A stretch of 5,498 bases of DNA. It comes from Limisphaerales bacterium. Its GTDB lineage: Bacteria > Verrucomicrobiota > Verrucomicrobiia > Limisphaerales > PALSA-1396. Below are positions 1-5,498 of the stretch, piece by piece; positions within the stretch are counted from its first letter, which is position 1; every line of letters starts with the position of its first letter. A program made the position numbers and the translations under genes. Location of the stretch: the NCBI GenBank assembly GCA_003140275.1, contig PLJQ01000451.1, positions 1 through 5,498 of the forward strand, read 5' to 3'. Below the pieces are notes generated by a model. That model did not search any database, was not told where the DNA came from, and saw nothing but the letters and a program-made list of their open reading frames with translations.

Positions 1-1
1 G

Positions 2-79
2 GAACTGGCCTGCGAACCCAAGCAACCCACCGCAATTTTCCGCCGCGGCGGGCGCATTCCCAACCATCAAAAATTGTAA
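2..79 (+). CDS. Possible C-terminal end of a convergent gene (partial)
   Basis: A plus-strand frame is open from the left edge and ends at TAA 77-79, giving 25 residues ending in GGRIPNHQKL. If real, it would be the tail of a gene running towards the operon, and the inverted repeat at 96-117 would lie between two converging genes. The piece is too short for any family call. Another plus-strand frame and a minus-strand frame starting at ATG 57 are also open here, so this is only one of several readings. Confidence 0.2.
   Translation, partial: ELACEPKQPTAIFRRGGRIPNHQKL
40..51. repeat. 12-bp GC-only perfect palindrome
   Basis: CCGCCGCGGCGG is identical on both strands. It could form a small hairpin, be a binding site, or arise by chance in GC-rich DNA or coding sequence. 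No T-run or second copy supports a specific role. Confidence 0.3.
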
Positions 80-95
80 AACTGCCTTTAATCAG

Positions 96-117
96 CGTTT
101 CCTTAGGAAGTGAAACG
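96..117 (-). terminator. Possible terminator-like inverted repeat after the last gene
   Basis: CGTTTC (96-101) and GAAACG (112-117) form a 6-bp stem. An inner CTT/AAG pair could extend it around a small loop with one bulged base. It sits about 20 bases after the stop of the deacetylase-like gene, where the operon should end. No U-tract follows immediately. On the minus strand, short T-runs come only some 14 and 21 bases later, so intrinsic termination is uncertain. Confidence 0.3.
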
Positions 118-135
118 TTGCTCCGTTTGAGGTCC

Positions 136-954
136 TCAGCGCCATAGATTATCGCCACAACGGGCCAGGTCGTCGAACGAAATCACCCGAACGTTTGGAT
201 TACCTGCGAGCCATTCGGCGGTGGCATGCAGAATTTCCAGCATGGCTGTGTCCGGTTTGTCGTCTCTGAAGTATTCCCACCAATGGGTAACAAGCACCGT
301 AAGGCACTGGCTCTCGACCTGTTTCCTAATAGATTCCAGCATCGTTGCGTAAGGCCTTTGATACGAAAGCAAACAGCCTGGATGTGTCAACAGATGGGTC
401 TGACCAACTTTCCAATGCGATTGCTTGCGCATTTTCTTTATCGCGTATTGCGGCCACCAGGCAAAGGGCAGCCGCCGCAGTTCAAACCATCCGGCGGAGA
501 TGACGGAAAAGCGTTTTGCGACTTCGTTCAAACTGACACGGGAGAATCGGTCGTACGGGGCGACAAACGTTTGGGGCTCACGAAATCCCGCTGCTGACAA
601 CACTTTGGTGCCTTGATCAAGGCGATTTGCGATATTGGTCAATCGATCGGAACCGAATTCGAAAAGCGAATGATCGTATCCGTGTTGCAACACATTGAAG
701 CCCGGGTTTTCGTGCAGATAACCAACCAGGCCGGCGTTGCCGCCAATGGAAAGCTCGGGCGGTGTGTCGGCCCTTTTCGCGAATAGAAATTTTTCCAGCG
801 CGCCATCAGTGCTGATGGTATTGCTGCGCACGTTCGGAATCACCGCGAGGTTCACCGGCAGACCGCGGTCGAAAAACGGGCGATAGAGTTGTTCCAGGCA
901 CTCGACGGGCGTCAAGGCATTCGTGTCGTCGTCACGCAGAATGACGTAGTGCAT
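136..954 (-). CDS. NodB-like polysaccharide deacetylase-family protein
   Basis: This 272-residue protein looks like a divergent member of the NodB/CE4 fold superfamily, near the DUF2334-type branch. Family members remove N- or O-acetyl groups from sugars using a metal held by one Asp and two His. RDDDT at 7-11 takes the place of the usual TFDDG motif. LPVNLAVIPN at 32-41 follows as the second strand. HGYDHS at 91-96 gives an H-x3-H metal pair (H91, H95), TFVAPYDRFS at 129-138 resembles the RxPY/APPYG motif, and later histidines occur in LLTHPG (H191) and VLVTHWW (H224). There is no signal peptide or membrane helix, so it should act in the cytosol, for example on a nucleotide sugar or lipid-linked glycan before export. 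It is the last gene of the unit. Deacetylase activity is inferred from fold motifs. Another hydrolase role on the same fold is possible. Confidence 0.75.
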   Translation of the reverse strand: MHYVILRDDDTNALTPVECLEQLYRPFFDRGLPVNLAVIPNVRSNTISTDGALEKFLFAKRADTPPELSIGGNAGLVGYLHENPGFNVLQHGYDHSLFEFGSDRLTNIANRLDQGTKVLSAAGFREPQTFVAPYDRFSRVSLNEVAKRFSVISAGWFELRRLPFAWWPQYAIKKMRKQSHWKVGQTHLLTHPGCLLSYQRPYATMLESIRKQVESQCLTVLVTHWWEYFRDDKPDTAMLEILHATAEWLAGNPNVRVISFDDLARCGDNLWR

Positions 955-2254
955 GTTTCGCCTCGATGAGTTCGTTGTAAAGTTGTTTGACCCGGCCCGC
1001 GACGGACATGATATCGTATTCGCGGTTCACGAGTTCCCGGCCCGATTCCGCCAGGCACGCCCGCAAGTCCGGATTCAGCAAGGTCTGGTTGACCGCATGA
1101 TGAAATGCGCGCGGGTCTGACAAATCGAACAGCCAGCCGTTTTCGCCGTCCCGGATCAAAGCCGATGCGCCTGAAGTCCGGCTGGAAATGACCATGGTCC
1201 CGGCGGCCCAGGCTTCGAGCAGAACCAGGCCGAACGTCTCGGAAATGGACGGCAACAAAACCACGCGGGATTCCTGAATCAAACCGATCAACCGCGGATC
1301 GCCCGGCGGCAATCCACCCGTGATCAGAACACGTTGACTGATGCCGAGATCACGGACCTGGCATTCGAGGCTCTGGCCGTAGGCTTCATTGGTGCAGGCG
1401 CCGGCGAGCACGAGCAGCGCCGCGGGATGTTCCCGTAAAATCTCCGGCGCTTGTGCGATCAGCCATGCTTGGTTCTTCACCGGGTCAATGCGCCCCACGG
1501 ACAGCAAAACGTCGCGTTCACGAATTTGTGGAAATGCTTCACGCGCGGCGGCCCGGTGATCGTGCTGATAAGCCCCCGTGGGAATGCCGTGCGGCTGGAT
1601 TTCGATTCGTTTACCGGGATGATTTTTCCGCAGGAGTTCAGCTTCGGTGGAATTGCACGCCAGCACCGCGTCCGCGTGATGAATGAGCCGGCGCGATTGC
1701 AGCAGCAATCCAAAGATTTTCCCCCATTCAAAGCCGCGGTGGGACGACCCATTGAACACGGTTTTCAATGCCGGCGGAAGATCCAACAATCCGCCGTGAA
1801 TCGAAACAACAAACGGCAGTCCCCGACCGCGAGCCACCGCGGACGCAATGCCGCCCAGCCGGCCAAGCGTGTGCGTGTGGACGAGCGCCACGTCCGGTTC
1901 ACGCCACATTGCCGGAAGCAAATCGAAGGACATCAGGTTGCCACCCAGTGAAATGAGCTGGCGTTTTTCCTGCCGCGAAATTCCCCAGGCAGGCAAAAAG
2001 GATTTGAAACGTTTAATGTCGCCGTTGTTTCCGTTGTGTGTTTCGGACGGTGCATGACGATTGTTGTCCGCACGAACGTTCTGATCTTCGTCCGCAGATT
2101 TTGCTGCTCGCGCTCCATTGCCATTGACATACGGGCAATACATCACGGTCGTAACGCCCTGCTCCCGCAGACCCTCGAAGAGCCGCTGCACGGCGGTTTC
2201 CGTTCCGCCCCATTCGGCAGGATCATATTTCCGTAACAGATGAATCACGCGCAT
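932..2254 (-). CDS. GT4-type glycosyltransferase (GT-B fold)
   Basis: This 440-residue retaining glycosyltransferase probably adds a sugar from a nucleotide-sugar donor to the lipid-linked glycan in the cytoplasm. The N-terminal acceptor domain starts MRVIHLLRKY and has the glycine-rich WGGTETAVQRL at 15-25, HTH at 127-129 and VSIHGG at 150-155. The donor domain shows LSVGRIDPVKNQAWLI at 251-266 and PSISETFGLVLLEAWAAG at 335-352. The latter contains the EX7E pair E339/E347, and DGENGWLFD follows at 369-377. Length is normal. Residues about 43-82 form a hydrophilic Asn/Asp/Arg-rich insert in the N-terminal domain. The start at 2254 overlaps the stop of the ligase-like gene by 10 bp. There is no clear Shine-Dalgarno sequence, so it is likely translated by coupling. 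The 3' end overlaps the deacetylase-like gene by 23 bp. The sugar and linkage are unknown. Confidence 0.92.
   Translation of the reverse strand: MRVIHLLRKYDPAEWGGTETAVQRLFEGLREQGVTTVMYCPYVNGNGARAAKSADEDQNVRADNNRHAPSETHNGNNGDIKRFKSFLPAWGISRQEKRQLISLGGNLMSFDLLPAMWREPDVALVHTHTLGRLGGIASAVARGRGLPFVVSIHGGLLDLPPALKTVFNGSSHRGFEWGKIFGLLLQSRRLIHHADAVLACNSTEAELLRKNHPGKRIEIQPHGIPTGAYQHDHRAAAREAFPQIRERDVLLSVGRIDPVKNQAWLIAQAPEILREHPAALLVLAGACTNEAYGQSLECQVRDLGISQRVLITGGLPPGDPRLIGLIQESRVVLLPSISETFGLVLLEAWAAGTMVISSRTSGASALIRDGENGWLFDLSDPRAFHHAVNQTLLNPDLRACLAESGRELVNREYDIMSVAGRVKQLYNELIEAKHALRHSA
961..964 (-). promoter_or_regulatory. Ribosome binding site for the deacetylase-like gene
   Basis: The minus strand reads GAGG followed by six bases and then the ATG at 954. 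The site lies inside the 3' end of the GT4 coding region and supports this start, even though it creates a 23-bp gene overlap. Confidence 0.6.
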
Positions 2255-3705
2255 GGTTGTACTTTCGCGGAGATGGCTTCGGTGAATTCGTATTCTGGCG
2301 AGTCACGAAAGACAGCAGCCTCGACCGCCAGCTCGCGCGCGTGGCGTTTCGCGTAACAGAGGCTGGCGAGTGTCCCGACGAGAATATTGAACGTCAGAAA
2401 AATGTGCGTCTGCCGGAATGTCCACTCGGTGAGGCTGTGTAAAAATATTCCGCAAAGGCAGAAGAATAGCCCGACGCCCAGCCGATGCATCGCTTCCGGT
2501 GTGCGCTTGAATAGAAAGCGCACACCCATTTGAAACCAGCGCACCCAGAGCAGTGCGAAAAGTATCAAGCCTGGCACGCCCAGTTCACCGACGGTCAGTG
2601 CCGCGAGATTGTGGGCGGGCGCGGCCCAGACGAGATTTTCGATGGTTTGATCGTCCGGTTTGTTGCTGTGGAGATCACCGTAATCGTCGTACGGCCGGCC
2701 AACCATCGTGCCGTATTTTTTGCTGACCCAGAAGGACCAATTATTCAGCCCGACGCCGAAGAACTTGTCCTGCACGATCACCTTCGCCAGACGAAGGTAA
2801 TAGCCCCGTCCCTCCTGTTGATCGTCGAGGTATTCGTCTTTGAAGGTGGCTTCGGCGTAACGCCCCTTGAGGCTGTCCCAGGTTTTGAAGGTCAGCCCGG
2901 CGATGCACAGCACGACGAGCGCGGTTGCAAATATCTTTTTAGGCGTGACGCGCCAGGACACGCAGAACGCCGTTGCGCCAAGCATGACCAGCGCGAAAAT
3001 CGGAACGCCGGCCCTCGAAATCGTCAGCACGCTGCACAGCGCCGCCGCGCCAATGGCGACGATCGAGAAAACACGGAGCAACTTCGGCAGTGAGGAAGTG
3101 GCCGCGGCAACGAAAATGGGCGCGACGAGGCACAAATACATGGACAGGCTGTTCTCGTGATCAAGACTGCCTGGAACGCGATCCATGCCGCCGATCAATC
3201 GCTGTTTGAGCGCCAGCACCCCCTCGAAGCAAACGGCGCAGCATAACGCAAAAACGAGAACTCGGATCTCCCGCTGACTGCGGACATACAATGCCGCGGC
3301 CAGAAAGAAGAAGAAGCCACGGACCATTTTGGAAAGTTCGAATACCCCATATACTTTCGGCTCAGAGAGCACCACCGACACGCCGGTGTACAAAAAAAAC
3401 ACGAGCATCAATCCAAAACTGGCCGGCCAGTAGAAGCGCGATTTTCCCGGACGGGGCATAAGAAAAGAAGCGGCCAAGACGCTGATCGCGAGCAAGTCCA
3501 CCAGGGAGAATTCCAGTCCGCGCGTTGTCCCGCGATACCAGTAATGGCTGAGAAAATTCACGTCGATCCGATCCGTGATCACGGTCGCCGCGACCATCAT
3601 AAAGAATGCCGCATCGCGCGCGCGTTGGGAAAAGGTCGCGACGAGGATGCCCGCAGGAATTGCCAGCAGCAGCAGCGCCAGTGCGATGAGGTGGCTTGCG
3701 TCCAT
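2245..3705 (-). CDS. O-antigen ligase/polymerase-like (Wzy_C family) membrane protein
   Basis: This is a polytopic inner-membrane protein of 486 residues with roughly 11-13 hydrophobic helices, consistent with the WaaL/Wzy group that joins lipid-linked glycans to an acceptor or to each other in the periplasm. ISRAG at 229-233 matches the conserved Arg region of the Wzy_C domain. A large hydrophilic loop spans about 275-365. It contains FFGVGLNNW at 315-323 and ends in PAHNLAALTVGELGVPGL at 363-380, the HN...E.G motif seen in this family, with H365 the likely key histidine. HSLTEWTFRQ lies at 423-432. I prefer the ATG at 3705, which has AAGAAGG seven bases upstream and leads straight into a membrane helix. 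A TTG at 3732 would add nine polar residues. Ligase and polymerase cannot be told apart from sequence alone. The 3' end overlaps the next gene by 10 bp. Confidence 0.85.
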   Translation of the reverse strand: MDASHLIALALLLLAIPAGILVATFSQRARDAAFFMMVAATVITDRIDVNFLSHYWYRGTTRGLEFSLVDLLAISVLAASFLMPRPGKSRFYWPASFGLMLVFFLYTGVSVVLSEPKVYGVFELSKMVRGFFFFLAAALYVRSQREIRVLVFALCCAVCFEGVLALKQRLIGGMDRVPGSLDHENSLSMYLCLVAPIFVAAATSSLPKLLRVFSIVAIGAAALCSVLTISRAGVPIFALVMLGATAFCVSWRVTPKKIFATALVVLCIAGLTFKTWDSLKGRYAEATFKDEYLDDQQEGRGYYLRLAKVIVQDKFFGVGLNNWSFWVSKKYGTMVGRPYDDYGDLHSNKPDDQTIENLVWAAPAHNLAALTVGELGVPGLILFALLWVRWFQMGVRFLFKRTPEAMHRLGVGLFFCLCGIFLHSLTEWTFRQTHIFLTFNILVGTLASLCYAKRHARELAVEAAVFRDSPEYEFTEAISAKVQPCA

Positions 3706-3712
3706 CGTTTGG

Positions 3713-3725
3713 CCTTCTTCTCCTC
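3713..3725 (-). promoter_or_regulatory. Ribosome binding site deciding the ligase-like start
   Basis: On the minus strand this purine-rich stretch reads GAGGAGAAGAAGG. Its AAGAAGG part ends seven bases before the ATG at 3705, a normal spacing. It lies downstream of the alternative TTG at 3732, so it can only serve the ATG. This supports the shorter protein. Confidence 0.6.
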
Positions 3726-3733
3726 TATGCAAA

Positions 3734-4393
3734 TCAACGCTTCCGCGCCTTGAGCAGGATGTTGGTGGGGACGATCAGATCGCGCAGCGGCTTGTTCATC
3801 CCGCACGTTTTGGTTTCGATTTCAACGAACCCCGCGGATGCGGCAAGTTGCGATAACGTTTTGCGCGTGAAGAAACGAATGTGCGGATTGGTCGGTGAAA
3901 AATGCTCGTCCCATTTGAACAGCGCGATCAGCACGTCTTTGAGCACACCGTGATACGGAACCGTCATGAGCAGCCGTCCGCCGGGCGCAAGTACTCGCTG
4001 CATCTCGCGGACGGCGAAGCCTGGATCGAAGAGATGTTCGAGTACTTCGGAACACCAGATCACGTCGAAGTCGGCGTCCGCAAAAGGAAAAGATTGGGCA
4101 ACGTCGTGTTGAACGAACTTGATTTCCGGGTGGGTGCGGGCGTTCCGTTCAATCTGAGAAGCGGAGATGTCCACCGCAGTCACGCGCGATGAAAGTTCAG
4201 CCAGACTCCTCGTGAATGAGCCATCGCCGCAGCCAACTTCGAGAACGGGCGCAGCGTCCGCAATGTCTCGCAGTTCGGCGTGCATCCAGGACCGCAAATT
4301 CGTGGCGTAGCCTTGGATGTCGCCGGAATACTGGGCGTGCCCGGTCGTCCAATATTCTTCGTAGTAGTCCTTTTGCTGCTGCGTGGCGTTCAT
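3734..4393 (-). CDS. Class I SAM-dependent methyltransferase
   Basis: This 219-residue cytosolic protein has the Rossmann-like fold of the Methyltransf_11/23 type. Motif I, the SAM-binding glycine loop, is LEVGCGDGSF at 51-60. The acidic residue after strand 2 is D75 in VTAVDIS. The FDVIWCSEVLEHL segment at 109-121 is typical of these enzymes, and VLAPGGRLLMTVPY follows at 134-147. The length is normal for a single-domain enzyme. I chose the ATG at 4393 because it gives the ATGA overlap with the glycosyltransferase stop, and the protein begins just before the fold. The frame is open a further 66 codons upstream, but that part overlaps the glycosyltransferase and is Arg/Pro/His-rich with no family match. 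No good Shine-Dalgarno sequence precedes the ATG, so translation is probably coupled to the upstream gene. In this setting a role in methylating a sugar or capping a glycan chain is likely, but the substrate is inferred from neighbours only. Confidence 0.9.
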   Translation of the reverse strand: MNATQQQKDYYEEYWTTGHAQYSGDIQGYATNLRSWMHAELRDIADAAPVLEVGCGDGSFTRSLAELSSRVTAVDISASQIERNARTHPEIKFVQHDVAQSFPFADADFDVIWCSEVLEHLFDPGFAVREMQRVLAPGGRLLMTVPYHGVLKDVLIALFKWDEHFSPTNPHIRFFTRKTLSQLAASAGFVEIETKTCGMNKPLRDLIVPTNILLKARKR

Positions 4394-5498
4394 GATGATT
4401 GAATAGTTTGAGTGAGGCCGGACTTGTCGGCGGCGAGGTTGCAAATATTTTCCCGGGCGGCCTTGGGCCAGAAGTGCATCTGTCCGCGTTTGAAATGCCG
4501 GCACGCCTGGGCGCAAGCGATCATGGTCATGGCGAAGCCAACGAGCGTGGCCGGCAAATGGGTCACCCGTTTCAACCCTCGCATCCGCCACCAGCGTTTG
4601 AAGCGGTAGCTTGGCGCGTCGGGAAACAATCGCCAGAAAAAGCGGACCCGGTGAAGGTGATCAGCCACGAGCCGCGCGACCCAATCGGGACTTGCCTCCT
4701 CTTTGCGCCTCAGAGTGTCGGCGAGATTGGTTCTTTGTTGTTGCGGCAGCCGTTTCAAATAGTCCACCAGCACATGCACAATGGTCTGCCCGATCATCTG
4801 CCGCTTTTGGTTTTTCAAAAGCTCGTCGGCGGATGTATAAGCTTCGTAAACATGCGAAGCATTGTCGGCGAGAACGATGCGGCCTGGGTTGAGTTCGTTG
4901 GAAAAGAAATCAGTGCAGACAATTGCCTTGATGAAACCGTCGTCTATGCCGAGTTCTTTCGGCAGAAACAGCCGGCGCGCGACCTCGGCCCGGATGCAAT
5001 AAAGTTGGCCGGTCATTCGTCCTTGAATCGCGCCGTTCATTTCGGAAGTGGCCAGCGAGATGCGGTCGCGCCAGGATTTCACCGGCTTGAGCGACACGTC
5101 CTTGACGGGTTGGTCACTGGCGATTCTGGCATCGGCTTTTTCCAGCAGCGCCAGATACATGTTGAACAAAGTCTCGCGGCGATTGAATAGAATGTCCGAG
5201 TCCATGAGAAACAAAAACTCCGCTTCTGGACACGACAGACCATGCACAAAAGCATTCCAGGTGTGATTGCGTCCGGCCTCGCGCATATCCCGCACGCTGC
5301 CAGCAAAGGCGTCGGCGAACGGATGTGATTTTTCCTGCTCCGCAAAAACAGCGGTGGCGATTTCAGCCGTGCGATCCGTGCAGCCGTTGGGAATGCAAAG
5401 CACTTCGCAACATTCTCCGCGCGCGCTGAGCTCTTCGAACAGCGATTGCTTGAACAGTGATTCCAGCGTGCGGCGAATGACCGCTTCCTCGTTCCATG
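4390..5498 (-). CDS. Family 2 glycosyltransferase (GT-A fold), 5' end missing
   Basis: This probably transfers a sugar from a nucleotide-sugar donor to a growing lipid-linked glycan at the cytoplasmic face of the inner membrane. The frame stays open to the window edge and gives 368 visible residues. The first visible residues, WNEEAVIRRTLESLFKQS, match the start of GT2 enzymes (usually xxYNEE), so only a short N-terminus is missing. Other family marks are NGCTDRT at about 37-43, AGRNHTWNAF at about 74-83, a DSD metal/nucleotide motif at about 99-101, GIDDGF at about 183-188 as the likely catalytic acidic region, and QKRQMIGQ at about 230-237 in the place of the QxxRW-type motif. A GTG at 5403 could be mistaken for the start, but the GT2 motif upstream of it is in frame. 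The C-terminal part is rich in Arg, Lys and Trp and has one hydrophobic stretch at about 314-331, which may anchor it to the membrane. Its TGA overlaps the methyltransferase ATG by 4 bp. Acceptor and donor sugar are unknown. Confidence 0.88.
   Translation of the reverse strand, partial: WNEEAVIRRTLESLFKQSLFEELSARGECCEVLCIPNGCTDRTAEIATAVFAEQEKSHPFADAFAGSVRDMREAGRNHTWNAFVHGLSCPEAEFLFLMDSDILFNRRETLFNMYLALLEKADARIASDQPVKDVSLKPVKSWRDRISLATSEMNGAIQGRMTGQLYCIRAEVARRLFLPKELGIDDGFIKAIVCTDFFSNELNPGRIVLADNASHVYEAYTSADELLKNQKRQMIGQTIVHVLVDYLKRLPQQQRTNLADTLRRKEEASPDWVARLVADHLHRVRFFWRLFPDAPSYRFKRWWRMRGLKRVTHLPATLVGFAMTMIACAQACRHFKRGQMHFWPKAARENICNLAADKSGLTQTIQSS

Larger units (their letters stand above)
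1..135. other. Region downstream of the operon
   Basis: This stretch follows the last stop codon. It contains the inverted repeat, the GC palindrome and an AT-richer part at about 58-100. It holds no tRNA-like or insertion-sequence-like structure that I can recognise. It is cut by the window edge. Confidence 0.5.

Noticed and set aside
1..57. Minus-strand open frame starting at ATG 57 as the next operon gene
   Set aside because: Only 19 codons are visible, there is no clear ribosome binding site, and overlapping frames on both strands are equally open. It cannot be decided without more sequence.
1451..1951. Plus-strand open frame (166 codons) opposite the GT4 gene
   Set aside because: It is a shadow of the GT4 coding frame with no domain and no convincing ribosome binding site.
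2530..3093. Plus-strand open frame (187 codons) opposite the ligase-like gene
   Set aside because: It is antisense to a well-supported membrane protein, has a charged and irregular composition, and shows no family signal.
4394..4591. 66-codon N-terminal extension of the methyltransferase frame
   Set aside because: It overlaps the GT2 coding region, is rich in Arg, Pro and His without fold similarity, and the ATG at 4393 gives a normal family length and an ATGA overlap.
4399..5190. Long plus-strand open frame (263 codons) opposite the GT2 gene
   Set aside because: It lies wholly antisense to a gene with clear GT2 motifs. The translation has no recognisable domain, and GC-biased third positions easily leave such antisense frames open.
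5495..5497. ATG at the right edge as start of the GT2 gene
   Set aside because: It is in a different frame from the GT2 motifs. The true start lies outside the window.
1..5498. CRISPR array, tRNA, rRNA, insertion sequence, phage or defence genes
   Set aside because: I saw no direct-repeat arrays, structured RNA genes, transposase motifs or terminal repeats. The window is almost fully occupied by glycan genes.

Overview
This window is a compact stretch of a surface-polysaccharide biosynthesis locus from a Gram-negative-type bacterium. All five confident genes lie on the minus strand and read from high to low coordinates. In transcription order they are a family 2 glycosyltransferase (5' end cut by the window edge), a class I SAM-dependent methyltransferase, a multi-pass O-antigen ligase/polymerase-like protein, a GT4-type glycosyltransferase, and a NodB-like polysaccharide deacetylase-family protein.

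The genes are packed as one transcription unit. The first pair overlaps by 4 bp (ATGA), the third and fourth by 10 bp, and the fourth and fifth by 23 bp. The only gap is 1 to 28 nt, between the methyltransferase and the ligase-like gene, depending on the start chosen. No internal promoter or terminator is visible. The promoter must lie beyond base 5498.

The genes suggest a shared job. The two glycosyltransferases would build a glycan on a carrier lipid at the cytoplasmic face, and the methyltransferase and deacetylase-like protein could modify its sugars. The polytopic protein would polymerise the glycan or transfer it on the periplasmic side. No flippase, chain-length regulator, initiating phosphoglycosyltransferase or nucleotide-sugar gene lies in the window, so the locus must extend upstream or be completed elsewhere. 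The sugar and the final product cannot be read from this sequence.

Bases 1-135 follow the last stop codon. They hold a short inverted repeat that could be a terminator, a 12-bp GC palindrome, and ambiguous open frames that may be the edge of a neighbouring gene.

The DNA is moderately GC-rich with GC-biased third codon positions, which explains several long antisense open frames. The gene style would fit Verrucomicrobiota or another environmental Gram-negative lineage, but that is a weak impression. I found no clearly new system, only an ordinary glycan locus with a few points worth checking.
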